A stretch of 64,000 bases of DNA from Cryomorphaceae bacterium (GTDB taxonomy: Bacteria; Bacteroidota; Bacteroidia; Flavobacteriales; Schleiferiaceae). How positions within the stretch are numbered: position 1 is the first letter of the stretch; each line of letters opens with the position of its first letter. The position numbers were made by a program, and so were the translations under genes. Shown in pieces: positions 33,959 through 42,130 of the stretch. The stretch covers positions 115,185 to 179,184 of the forward strand of contig JAFMBM010000001.1 of the NCBI GenBank assembly GCA_017858515.1. The letters run 5' to 3'. The notes below the pieces were generated by a model that made no database searches, had not been told where the DNA came from, and worked only from the letters and a program-made list of their open reading frames with translations.

Positions 33959-34696
33959 GTGCAACTTACATTAGATATCGGCAATACACGGACAAAAGCT
34001 TCCTTTTTTAAGGATAATACATTGATTAAGAGCAGTGTAATTTTCTTTGAGTTGGAAAGCAAATGGTTAGATTTCTTTCAGAGCTATCCAATTACTAGAG
34101 TGATTTATTCTGCTTCTGGGCAAATTAGTGCCTCTTTAGAAAAGGTTTTAAGCAGTTTGGAGGTTCCAGTTCTGCAATTATCGATCAATCTTTCACTTCC
34201 CATTGCCATTAATTATCGAAGTCCAAATACCTTGGGCATGGATAGACTTGCAAATATGTGCGCAGCACATTTACACCATCCAAAGCAAAGCACATTAGTT
34301 ATCGATGCAGGAACTTGCGTTACTTATGATTTCTTGGAGAGAGGAAGGGTTTATTTAGGTGGAATGATTAGTCCTGGCTTAGAAATGCGCTTAAAGGCAA
34401 TGAATCTCTTAACAGAGCGTTTGCCTTTAGTGAAATCGAAGAAAGTACCATTAATAGGAACGGATACCGAATCTTGCCTCCAATCAGGAGCATTACACGG
34501 TCTGGCAGCAGAAATAGATGGCATTATTAATGCCTACAGAATGCGATTTCAATCATTAAATGTTATTCTTACTGGGGGTGATACAAATGCTTTGCAAAGC
34601 CTGATCAAAAACCACATCTTTGCACGCCCGCATTTGCAAGCTGAAGGCTTAAATAATGTGCTGTTATATAATTTGGCTGCTCTTGAGAATCATTAA
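33959..34696 (+). CDS. coaX: Type III pantothenate kinase
   Basis: 245 residues, the usual CoaX length, from GTG 33959. Motifs of the ASKHA fold: LTLDIGNTRTKASFF (phosphate 1), NTLGMDRLANMCAAHL, LVIDAGTCVTYDFLE (catalytic Asp and phosphate 2), GGMISPGLEMRLKAM and VILTGGD. It phosphorylates pantothenate, the first step of coenzyme A synthesis, and depends on a monovalent cation. It opens the conserved coaX-OMP-TPR-lptC-CNNM set and overlaps the next gene by 14 bases. Confidence 0.93.
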   Translation: MQLTLDIGNTRTKASFFKDNTLIKSSVIFFELESKWLDFFQSYPITRVIYSASGQISASLEKVLSSLEVPVLQLSINLSLPIAINYRSPNTLGMDRLANMCAAHLHHPKQSTLVIDAGTCVTYDFLERGRVYLGGMISPGLEMRLKAMNLLTERLPLVKSKKVPLIGTDTESCLQSGALHGLAAEIDGIINAYRMRFQSLNVILTGGDTNALQSLIKNHIFARPHLQAEGLNNVLLYNLAALENH

Positions 34697-35993
34697 GTAC
34701 CTATTTGTTCTATTGCCTTTCATGGCAAAGTCTCAATTATCTACAGTTTCTCCCTATTCTCGTTACGGACTAGGTGAGCCACAAACTGTAGCCTTTGTTC
34801 AAGGATGGGGGATGGGGCATTTAACATCCTCTCTCAGAGATCCTCTGAATATTAATTACAACAATCCAGCTTCTGCGAATTCACTTCGGCTTACCACCTT
34901 AGAGATGATGGGCAGAACGGATTTTATTACTCAGTCAAGCACAGGTCAGACACCAGTAGAACAGGCTACTTCTGTCTTCAACTACTTCGCTTTGGGCATC
35001 CCAGTTTCAGAGAAATATGGTCTTTCATTTGGCTTTCTGCCTTATACCGCTGTGGGCTATTTAAATTCTGAAATAATAAATAACCAAGATATCGGTGATG
35101 TTTATTATTTCTATTCAGCTAAAGGGGGATTAAACAAAGCCTTTCTCAATCAATCTTACCAATTGTTCAAAGGATTGAGTCTAGGTATCCAATTGTCATA
35201 TTATTTCGGATCAACAGATTACGAACAGAATATTCGTTTTGATGATCCAAGTTTATTGGGAACAAAGTATTTGAGGAACTATTTGGTGAGCGACATCAAC
35301 GCTACCTATGGAATTCAATATTCTTATTCATTTAGTGAACTGAGGGAGTTCACAGCCGGGGCTCACTTAGAACAGAACAATTCACTTAGATCGACTTACA
35401 CAGAGAGTGCCTATACTTTGGGTACTGGTAGAGTGCTTGAAATTCCAAGAGATACTTTGGTTAAAATCAACGCGGACGGAGATTTTTTACTTCCTAATCA
35501 ATTTACGGTAGGTGGAATGTATGGTGTGAAACATCCAGACTTAAAACAATATGCTTGGATGGCTGGGGCTGATTTTCGCTTTGGAGATTGGACCAATTTC
35601 AGCGACTTTAATGGCGTAAGTCAAGGTCTAACCAATAGTTTTGGAGTTTCGGTGGGCGGAGAGATTCATCCAAAATATGCATTCAGTAGACTTAATAGAA
35701 CCAGAAACTTTGCTGCAAATATTCGCTATCGTTTTGGCGTTTACTATGATAGCAGTCCGGTTGAACTGCGAGGACAGAGAATTACTCAAAGTGGCATAAC
35801 ATTTGGAGTTGGGGTACCATTGAGAATTAAAGGCCTTGCTCCGGGTGAAGAAAGAAGCAACATTATCAACTTGGGCTTAAACTATGGCGCAAGAGGTACG
35901 TTAAATGAGGGTCTAATTCGAGAAGAAATTGTACAAGTAATTTTTGGGGTAACCCTAAATGACCGTTGGTTTATTAAATACAAATACAGATAA
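34683..35993 (+). CDS. FadL-like outer-membrane beta-barrel protein
   Basis: About 436 residues from TTG 34683 (LRIIKYLFVLLPFMAKSQ, signal peptide); the ATG at 34656 lies inside coaX and adds nine residues. The mature N-terminus STVSPYSRYGLGEPQTVAFV followed by NYNNPASANSLRLTTLEMMG is a known start of Bacteroidota outer-membrane proteins with a FadL-like hatch ('NNPA' motif). Beta strands continue to KYKYR at the end. It is presumably a transport or assembly protein; its constant position between coaX and lptC suggests a link to lipopolysaccharide or outer-membrane building. The stop codon overlaps the next start. Confidence 0.8.
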   Translation: MRIIKYLFVLLPFMAKSQLSTVSPYSRYGLGEPQTVAFVQGWGMGHLTSSLRDPLNINYNNPASANSLRLTTLEMMGRTDFITQSSTGQTPVEQATSVFNYFALGIPVSEKYGLSFGFLPYTAVGYLNSEIINNQDIGDVYYFYSAKGGLNKAFLNQSYQLFKGLSLGIQLSYYFGSTDYEQNIRFDDPSLLGTKYLRNYLVSDINATYGIQYSYSFSELREFTAGAHLEQNNSLRSTYTESAYTLGTGRVLEIPRDTLVKINADGDFLLPNQFTVGGMYGVKHPDLKQYAWMAGADFRFGDWTNFSDFNGVSQGLTNSFGVSVGGEIHPKYAFSRLNRTRNFAANIRYRFGVYYDSSPVELRGQRITQSGITFGVGVPLRIKGLAPGEERSNIINLGLNYGARGTLNEGLIREEIVQVIFGVTLNDRWFIKYKYR

Positions 35994-37417
35994 TGATGAA
36001 AACTCAGAAGAAATTCAGCCTCCTGCTCGCTGCAGGTCTATTCCTGATAGCTCTGGGTGCTAAGGCTCAAGGGAAATTTGGAACAGATAGCGTAAAATGC
36101 TGGGAGAATACTCAGATCTATTACCAATTGTATAAGTCTAAACAGTATGCTTCCGCTTTTGATAGTTGGAAGTACGTATATGAGAACTGTCCAGCGGCTT
36201 ATAAAAACACATTTATTTATGCCCCTGCGATCTTAGAATCTAAGATGGCCGCGGTAACAGATGCTGCTGAGAAGACAAATCTTGAAGAAATGCTCCTTAT
36301 GAGTTATGATAAACGCCTTGAAACTTTCCCTGAGAAACAAGGCTATGTATACGGACAAAAAGGATTGAAATTTTTGGAATACCGTAAGGATGAGCCGCAA
36401 AAAGCATACGATGCTTTTATGTTGGCCTACCAAGCGGATGGCTATGATCTCCACGCAGCTGTTTTTAACGGGATGTTTATCTCAGCTGATAAGTTATTCA
36501 ATGATAAGGTGTTTACAATTGAAGATGTATTCAATACATACAACATTGTTTCTGAGGCTATTGAAAAGAACAACAATACTTTGAACCGCGAATTGGAAGC
36601 CTACAGAACCAAGGTGGAAAATGGCGAGGTTTTATCAGATAAGGAACAAAAAGATACGGCCAAATTGGGCAGAGAGTTAAGTCGTTACGACGTCGTAGAT
36701 CTCAATGTTGAAAAGATCTTGGGTCCTATTGTAAGTTGTGATCGCTTGAACTTGATGTACAATGATGATACTTTTGAGCAAAATAAAACCAATCCAGATT
36801 GGTTGAGAAGAGCTTCTAAGATGCTACAGAAAGAGCGTCGTGATGAAGAGGGTGAAATGAGCGACTGCACAGATCTGCCCATTTTCTTCAAGGTCGCTGA
36901 AGCGAGTTATAAGTTAGATCCTAATCCAATATCGGCTCGCGCAGTTGGAAAACTTGCAATAAGCAGAAAAGACTATTCTAAGGCGATTGAATATTTCACT
37001 CAGGCAGGAAGCCTTGAGGTAGATCCTAAAAAGAAGGCAGACGACTTCCTGAAAGTAGCGTATACCCAGCAAAAAGTGGGTAATTTGGGCGGGGCAAAGG
37101 CGAACTGTTTAAAAGCAGCAAGTCTTAGAAAAGGATGGGGAGACCCGTATGTTCTTTTGGCTCAAATGTATGCTTCAGCAGAAGGTACTTGGGGGTCGAA
37201 TGTGGTTGAAAAGAAAGCAGTCTATTGGGCGGCTATGGATAAGCTGAGCTACGCCAAGAGCATAGATCCTGAAGTAGCCTCTAAATGCAATCGTCTGTAT
37301 AGCATGTGTCAGAAAAACCTTCCGGACAAATCAGTGGCATTCCAGTTAAGTGTTAAAGATGGCGATAAAATCAATATCGGTAGTTGGATTAATGAAACCG
37401 TGGTTGTAAAGTTCTGA
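35993..37417 (+). CDS. Exported tetratricopeptide-repeat protein
   Basis: 474 residues with a signal peptide (KKFSLLLAAGLFLIALGAKAQ). Starting ATG overlaps the preceding TAA (TAATG); a second ATG follows at once. Short helix pairs recur: YYQLYKSKQYASAFDSWKYV near the N-terminus and ISRKDYSKAIEYFTQAGSLE, FLKVAYTQQKVGNLGGAKAN, PYVLLAQMYASAEGTWGSNV towards the C-terminus. The middle part (about 180-280) is charged and helical. It probably scaffolds envelope proteins in the periplasm. It is the third gene of the coaX-lptC set, which supports an outer-membrane assembly role without proving it. Confidence 0.8.
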   Translation: MMKTQKKFSLLLAAGLFLIALGAKAQGKFGTDSVKCWENTQIYYQLYKSKQYASAFDSWKYVYENCPAAYKNTFIYAPAILESKMAAVTDAAEKTNLEEMLLMSYDKRLETFPEKQGYVYGQKGLKFLEYRKDEPQKAYDAFMLAYQADGYDLHAAVFNGMFISADKLFNDKVFTIEDVFNTYNIVSEAIEKNNNTLNRELEAYRTKVENGEVLSDKEQKDTAKLGRELSRYDVVDLNVEKILGPIVSCDRLNLMYNDDTFEQNKTNPDWLRRASKMLQKERRDEEGEMSDCTDLPIFFKVAEASYKLDPNPISARAVGKLAISRKDYSKAIEYFTQAGSLEVDPKKKADDFLKVAYTQQKVGNLGGAKANCLKAASLRKGWGDPYVLLAQMYASAEGTWGSNVVEKKAVYWAAMDKLSYAKSIDPEVASKCNRLYSMCQKNLPDKSVAFQLSVKDGDKINIGSWINETVVVKF

Positions 37418-37419
37418 AA

Positions 37420-37986
37420 CTGAAAAATTCTATAAAAGTCATTAAGGGTATTGCTATTTTACTAGCAATGCCCTTTTTTCATTCTTGTACCAATGAAATC
37501 ACAGCCGTGAAAGCATTTGAGTCTCAAGAGGAAATTCCTATGGAGCAGCAAGAAAACATCCACCTATTGTATTCAGATTCTGCCATTCTTAGACTGGAGA
37601 TTACCGCTCCAGAAGCACTAAATTATTCTCAGTTGGAGGAACCAAAATTGGTTTTCTCGAAAGGTATAGAAGTAAATTTCTATGCATCTACCGGAGAAAA
37701 AGACACTTACCTTAGATCCGATTATGCAATTCGTTATCCACTGAAGAAAATATGGGAGGCAAAAGGAAATGTGCAGGTAATCAATAAGAAGGGAGAAAAA
37801 TTAGAGACTGAATTTCTAATTTGGGACGAAGCAGATGAATCAATATCTTCGGAGGAATTCGTGCGGATTACAACTGGTCAGCAAATAATTATGGGTGAAG
37901 GATTTAAGGCTGACCAAACCTTTGATTCGTATGAAATTAACAAAGTAACAGGCGAAATTTATGTCGAAGATGACCAAGACTCTTAG
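37420..37986 (+). CDS. lptC: LptC-family lipopolysaccharide transport protein
   Basis: The first ATG (37468) lies inside the hydrophobic segment and gives a poor signal. Reading in frame from CTG 37420 gives LKNSIKVIKGIAILLAMPFFHSC, a full lipoprotein signal with Cys as lipid site, so I place the start there (188 residues). The LptC/OstA-like body follows: SDSAILRLEITAPEALNYSQ, GIEVNFYASTGEKDTYLRSD, WEAKGNVQVINKKGEKLETE and FLIWDEADESISSEEFVRI. LptC carries lipopolysaccharide from the LptBFG exporter to LptA. The gene has three unusual points: no good ATG, a terminator-like hairpin across its first codons, and an overlap with the next gene. Confidence 0.82.
   Translation: MKNSIKVIKGIAILLAMPFFHSCTNEITAVKAFESQEEIPMEQQENIHLLYSDSAILRLEITAPEALNYSQLEEPKLVFSKGIEVNFYASTGEKDTYLRSDYAIRYPLKKIWEAKGNVQVINKKGEKLETEFLIWDEADESISSEEFVRITTGQQIIMGEGFKADQTFDSYEINKVTGEIYVEDDQDS
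37446..37479 (+). promoter_or_regulatory. Terminator-like hairpin inside the lptC signal-peptide codons
   Basis: A fully paired 10-bp stem with one G-U pair (37446-37455 with 37464-37473), an 8-base loop and six T residues (37474-37479). It has the form of an intrinsic terminator and lies about 30 bases after the TPR gene. If it works, it reduces transcription of lptC and the genes behind it unless ribosomes on lptC open it. Confidence 0.5.
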
Positions 37987-38182
37987 AGTATTTGAAATTG
38001 TTTGGTTAGTTATTACAGCGCTTTCAGTTCTAGAGACCATTCGCTTATGGAACTCGGAAGATCAAACGCAACGCTATATTTTCATCGGATTTGCTATCGT
38101 TGGAATTTTAATGTATTTCTTTCGTAGAAATATGAGAATTAAAATGGAGAAACGAGAAATGGATAAAAAGCCCATCGAATGA
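37961..38182 (+). CDS. Small membrane protein with two helices
   Basis: 73 residues. Two hydrophobic segments (VFEIVWLVITALSVLETI and RYIFIGFAIVGILMYFF) flank a short polar loop, and the tail is strongly basic (RRNMRIKMEKREMDKKP), so it should face the cytoplasm. The start overlaps the end of lptC by 26 bases and its stop overlaps the next gene by ATGA. Tight coupling on both sides argues that it is real. A gene of this type is regularly seen between lptC and the CNNM gene in Flavobacteriia; function unknown. Confidence 0.75.
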   Translation: MSKMTKTLRVFEIVWLVITALSVLETIRLWNSEDQTQRYIFIGFAIVGILMYFFRRNMRIKMEKREMDKKPIE

Positions 38183-39432
38183 GCGTCCTTGCAATTGTTA
38201 TAGTCTGCGTTCTTTTTTCTGCCCTTTTCTCTGGAATGGAAATCGCTTTTATTTCCAGCAATAAACTTCATATCGAATTAGAAAGTAAAAAAGGCACCTA
38301 TCGATACCGATTGCTTTCTTATTTAAACCGAAAACCTTCGCGCTTTATTGCTGCCCTATTGGTAGGAAATAATATCGCCTTGGTAGTTTTTGGTTTATTC
38401 ATGCCTGAGTTACTAAAGCCTCTAACGAGTGGACTTGATTCGGAAGGAATCATTTTCATCGTTGAGATTTTCATTTCAACTCTTGTTATTTTATTTTTAG
38501 CAGAGTTTCTTCCCAAAAGTTTTTTTAGTACCCATGCAGATCAGCTAAGTAAGTTATTTGCATTGCCTGGTTATTTAATCTATTGGCTCTTTTATCCAAT
38601 TGTGTCATTTATCATGACAGTGTCGAATGCTCTTTTGCGATGGTTTACCTCTGGAAATGCTGAAGAGACAACCCAAATATTTGAAAGGGTAGATTTAGAT
38701 CACTACATCAGGGAAAGAACGGAAGGCCAGGATGATCAAGAAAGTGTTGATTCGGAAATTAAGATTTTCCAGAACGCTTTAGAATTTTCAACTCGGAAAG
38801 CGAGAGAGTTCATGATTCCAAGAACGGAGATTGTTTCAATTGATGAATCGGAATCGATAGAAAGATTAAGAAGGGAATTTGTCTCTTCAGGTCTAAGTAA
38901 AATATTAATTCACCGAGACTCTGTAGATGAAATCTTGGGCTATGTACATTCTTTCGAGTTGTTCAAGAAGCCGAAAGATTTTAAAAGTATCCTTAGGCCC
39001 ATCTCTTTCATACCAGAGAGTATGACGGCTAATGAAATTCTTAAGCTCTTGCTTAAGGAAAAGCGAAGTATAGCTGTGGTTTTGGATGAGTTTGGAGGCA
39101 CAAGTGGTCTGATAACCATTGAGGATGTGGTGGAGGAACTTTTCGGAGAAATCGATGACGAGCACGATAAGGAGGAGTTTACCGAAAAAGTATTACCTGA
39201 TGGCGAGTATGTGTTTTCAGGTCGTTTGGAGTTGGATTATTTGAATGAAGAATACCGACTGAATTTACCGGAATCAGACAATTACCATACAATTGGTGGA
39301 TTGGTAATGCACTTTTTAGGTAGCATACCTGAAAAAGGAGAACGCTTTGATTATAGTGGGTGGCATTTTACCATTACCAAGGCTGCATCTACACGCATTG
39401 AAGAATTGCGAATAAGAAGAATCGAAGACTAA
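38179..39432 (+). CDS. CNNM/CorC-domain transporter (hemolysin-family)
   Basis: 417 residues. The CNNM (DUF21) membrane domain occupies about 1-180 with four helices, opening LFSALFSGMEIAFISSNKLH. Two CBS domains follow at about 205-325 (REFMIPRTEIVSIDESESIE, KRSIAVVLDEFGGTSGLITI), then a CorC_HlyC domain at about 340-415 (RLELDYLNEEYRLNLPESDN, HTIGGLVMHFLG). Members transport or sense divalent cations, mainly Mg2+; the name hemolysin is historical. It is the last gene of the coaX-lptC set and is convergent with the aminotransferase by one base. Confidence 0.9.
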   Translation: MSVLAIVIVCVLFSALFSGMEIAFISSNKLHIELESKKGTYRYRLLSYLNRKPSRFIAALLVGNNIALVVFGLFMPELLKPLTSGLDSEGIIFIVEIFISTLVILFLAEFLPKSFFSTHADQLSKLFALPGYLIYWLFYPIVSFIMTVSNALLRWFTSGNAEETTQIFERVDLDHYIRERTEGQDDQESVDSEIKIFQNALEFSTRKAREFMIPRTEIVSIDESESIERLRREFVSSGLSKILIHRDSVDEILGYVHSFELFKKPKDFKSILRPISFIPESMTANEILKLLLKEKRSIAVVLDEFGGTSGLITIEDVVEELFGEIDDEHDKEEFTEKVLPDGEYVFSGRLELDYLNEEYRLNLPESDNYHTIGGLVMHFLGSIPEKGERFDYSGWHFTITKAASTRIEELRIRRIED

Positions 39433-39433
39433 C

Positions 39434-40630
39434 TTATAGCTTTTGTATAGCTTCGATTAGGGTTGAAGAAGCAAAATCACAATCTTCGAAGCTCAAATTT
39501 AAAGGGGGTGCTATACGCAGACTTCGATCGTTGAAGAGGAACCAATCAATCAGTATTCCTTTTTCAAAAACTTCATTTATCACTTTAGTTACGTTTTCAA
39601 AAGATCCCAAGTCGATCGAAAGCATTAAGCCTTTTCCCGAAAGGTTTATTCCGTGGTTTAAAAAATGACTTTGAAAACGAGTTTCTAATTCACCAACATG
39701 GTCGAGTAGGTTTTCTGATAAGATAAGCTCTAAGGCAGCTCTTGAAGCTGCGCAACTTACAGGGTGCCCTCCAAAGGTTGTAATATGTCCAAGAACAGGA
39801 AGGCTCATAAGATTTGCCATGAGCGATTGAGAGGCAACAAAGGCGCCCAAAGGCATTCCGCCACCCATTCCTTTCGCCATTACAAGAATATCTGGAATAA
39901 CATTTTCAGATTGAAAGGCAAAGAGGGTGCCTGATCTTCCAAATCCCGACTGAATTTCATCGAAAATCAGCAAAGTACCTGTTTCATTGCAGCGTTTTCT
40001 GACGGCATCTAAAAATCCCTGAGTAGGCATTATGTATCCGGCTTCTCCCTGAATAGGCTCTAATAATACCGCAGCATGTAGTTTGGTAATCTTTTGAAGG
40101 TCTTCAAATGAATTGAAGTCTGCCTTTTCAAAACCAGGAACTAAGGGTAAATAGCCATCACTAAAAAGGTTGCCACCCATAGCACTTAAAGCAGCATGGG
40201 TACTGCCGTGATAGGCATTTCGAAAACTAAGAATTTCAAATCGGTTGGTATGACGTTTAGCGAGTTTAATAGCTCCTTCAATAGCTTCGCTTCCCGAATT
40301 AACGAAATAAACAGACTCAAACGGAGCTCCAAGTTGATCTATAAGCGCTTTAGCAAGAAGTGTTTGAGGAGCCTGAATATGCTCTCCATACACCATGGTA
40401 TGCAAGAAGCGCTCTGCTTGTTCTTGGATGGCTTTTACAATTTTAGGTTGCCCATGTCCTAAGTTGGAAACGGATATGCCTGAAATTAAATCTAAATATG
40501 CTTTATTATTCGAGTCGTACAGATAGCTTCCCTTAGCATAGGCAACATCTAAGGCCATAGGCGCGGACGATGTTTGAGCTATATGTCTATAGAAAAGAGA
40601 TTTATTGGTTGCTTGACTATTTCCTTCCAT
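39434..40630 (-). CDS. Class III aminotransferase (acetylornithine/ornithine-type fold)
   Basis: 398 residues. PLP motifs: LIFDEIQSGFGRSGTLFAFQ (Asp to pyridine N) and ILVMAKGMGGGMPLGAF (Schiff-base Lys about 253). The substrate-side segment LDLISGISVSNLGHGQPKI and NSGSEAIEGAIKLAKRHT are typical of family III. Close relatives are annotated as aspartate aminotransferase family protein; an omega-amino acid or ornithine derivative is likely, but no biosynthetic neighbour decides. The start overlaps the Spy-like gene by 14 bases. Confidence 0.88.
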   Translation of the reverse strand: MEGNSQATNKSLFYRHIAQTSSAPMALDVAYAKGSYLYDSNNKAYLDLISGISVSNLGHGQPKIVKAIQEQAERFLHTMVYGEHIQAPQTLLAKALIDQLGAPFESVYFVNSGSEAIEGAIKLAKRHTNRFEILSFRNAYHGSTHAALSAMGGNLFSDGYLPLVPGFEKADFNSFEDLQKITKLHAAVLLEPIQGEAGYIMPTQGFLDAVRKRCNETGTLLIFDEIQSGFGRSGTLFAFQSENVIPDILVMAKGMGGGMPLGAFVASQSLMANLMSLPVLGHITTFGGHPVSCAASRAALELILSENLLDHVGELETRFQSHFLNHGINLSGKGLMLSIDLGSFENVTKVINEVFEKGILIDWFLFNDRSLRIAPPLNLSFEDCDFASSTLIEAIQKL

Positions 40631-41093
40631 CTACTTCTCTTTGCTCTCCTGTGCGCTTGTGATCTTTACCCGAACGTATGTGTTGCATTACCTTTCTTTG
40701 GAATTCCAATTCTACAGCATAAAGCTTTGCTACTTTGTAAAGAGGTAAGACCGACATAAACTTCTTGTGGTATTTTTCACGAAGGTCGGTTAAACCTCGC
40801 TCGGCTTTAAAGCCTCTTTGAATAAGTTCTTGAATCTCATTTTCTGGAGTATTTGCAGCAACGGTGTAAAGTTTTTTCAACGACTCAATTCGCTCTTCAT
40901 TGAGTTGGCTCATTTGTTTGTCATACTCATTATAGAGTGGCCAAAACTTTTCAGCTTCTTGACTGCTAAGCTCAAGTTCTTGAGTTATAAATCCAACTTT
41001 TAAACTTTTAATTTTGTCTGGATTTCTTCCTTCTTGCGCTGTAAGTGAAAAACTAAGCAAGGCTAGAAATAGGGGGAGAAAGGATGTTTTCAT
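40617..41093 (-). CDS. Spy/CpxP-like periplasmic helical protein
   Basis: 158 residues: a signal peptide (MKTSFLPLFLALLSFSLTAQ), then a nearly all-helical chain, with ITQELELSSQEAEKFWPLYN in the style of LTxxQ-type proteins and LREKYHKKFMSVLPLYKVAK. This is the Spy/periplasmic heavy-metal-sensor pattern known beside Bacteroidota ECF sigma genes. It may buffer misfolded envelope proteins or feed back on the membrane regulator. The start overlaps the anti-sigma gene (ATGA, 41090-41093). The C-terminus is basic and polar (KDHKRTGEQREVDGRK). Confidence 0.78.
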   Translation of the reverse strand: MKTSFLPLFLALLSFSLTAQEGRNPDKIKSLKVGFITQELELSSQEAEKFWPLYNEYDKQMSQLNEERIESLKKLYTVAANTPENEIQELIQRGFKAERGLTDLREKYHKKFMSVLPLYKVAKLYAVELEFQRKVMQHIRSGKDHKRTGEQREVDGRK

Positions 41094-41530
41094 TGTAAAT
41101 ATTCTACAGGAATTTTAGTTTGAATTAAGTACTCTTCTAAAAGAATCTCGTTTAGGTTATCTTCTAAAAGTAGATCGGTAAATAAAGGGTCTGCGAATTC
41201 ATTCAATATTTCAGAATCTATATTGGAGAGAAGTTCTTGCTCAGAAATAGAATCAATTTGAGACCAATCGAGTGAAGGAATGGTTTCTTTTTGAAATAAG
41301 GTGGAGAGTATGATTCCAATAAGAAGACAGGCTGCTGCCAAGGACAATGACATTCTCCAATCAAAAATTTTCTTTTTGAAATGCAACGTATGCTGTATGG
41401 GAATTGACTTTAATTTATGAGTCAATTCTGCGCGAAGAAAATCATTATCCTCACTTATTTTGGGTTTTGGGAGACCAAATCTAAGTGCCCAGTCTTCCTT
41501 TAATGCATGTATTTCTTCTTTGTCTTTCAC
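41090..41530 (-). CDS. Probable membrane-bound anti-sigma factor
   Basis: 146 residues from GTG 41530. About 65 cytoplasmic residues (LKEDWALRFGLPKPKISEDN) precede one membrane helix (SLSLAAACLLIGIILSTLF) and a short acidic periplasmic part (SIPSLDWSQI, ILLEEYLIQT). No zinc-binding H-x3-C-x2-C is present. Position 31 bases behind an ECF sigma gene and translational coupling to a Spy-like gene give the call; sequence identity alone would not. Confidence 0.68.
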   Translation of the reverse strand: MKDKEEIHALKEDWALRFGLPKPKISEDNDFLRAELTHKLKSIPIQHTLHFKKKIFDWRMSLSLAAACLLIGIILSTLFQKETIPSLDWSQIDSISEQELLSNIDSEILNEFADPLFTDLLLEDNLNEILLEEYLIQTKIPVEYLQ

Positions 41531-41560
41531 AATAAAAGGATGCTAAATTTGCTTCAAGGT

Positions 41561-42097
41561 TTAATGCTTCAGTAAATATTCTTCAATTTTTTTTCTTGCA
41601 TGATGAAAGGAAGCTTTTAAAGCACCTTCCGTAAGATTCAGTTGGCGTGCCATTTCTTCATAGCTCATTTCCTGATAATACCGTAATAAGAAAACTTCTC
41701 TCTGTCTTTCTGGAAGCAAGTTTAAGGCCTTTGCAAACTTTTCCAGAATTTCCTCAGAAGAATGGCCTTCGGATTCAGATCTTAAATGTTCGATTGAACT
41801 TGAGTCTACCGTTTGGCCCTTTCTCTTTCTAGACCGGATGGCATTCATGCTTTCGTTGTACGCAATACGAAAAACCCAAGAGCTTATTTTAGAATCGCCT
41901 CTGAAGGAGGGAAGTGCCTTCCAAACTTTTATAAAGACCTCTTGCAGAAGATCCTCTGCTTCCGACCTGTCATTAACCCAATGCTGAATTTGATTTAATA
42001 TAGGTTTGGATTGATAATCGACAATAATAGAAAATGCCTTTTCATATTGATTGCGTTCTAATGCAAATTCTATTTGTTCTTCATGTGACTTCAACAA
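41561..42097 (-). CDS. ECF-type RNA polymerase sigma factor
   Basis: 178 residues from TTG 42097; a second TTG follows and no ATG exists in frame near the start. Region 2: DRSEAEDLLQEVFIKVWKAL and FRGDSKISSWVFRIAYNESM. Region 4: LPERQREVFLLRYYQEMSYE, EMARQLNLTEGALKASFHHA. The D-L-x-Q-x-x-F core is intact. It probably directs genes for an envelope response, with the anti-sigma and Spy-like genes behind it. It stands 33 bases after the C-terminal transketolase gene, so it may be read through from that operon or have its own promoter there. Confidence 0.92.
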   Translation of the reverse strand: MLKSHEEQIEFALERNQYEKAFSIIVDYQSKPILNQIQHWVNDRSEAEDLLQEVFIKVWKALPSFRGDSKISSWVFRIAYNESMNAIRSRKRKGQTVDSSSIEHLRSESEGHSSEEILEKFAKALNLLPERQREVFLLRYYQEMSYEEMARQLNLTEGALKASFHHARKKIEEYLLKH

Positions 42098-42130
42098 CTT
42101 TTAGAAACGAAATATAGTTTCAAGTTTAAC

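Noticed and set aside
38179..39432. Hemolysin
   Set aside because: The label is historical. CNNM, CBS and CorC domains indicate a divalent-cation transporter or sensor.
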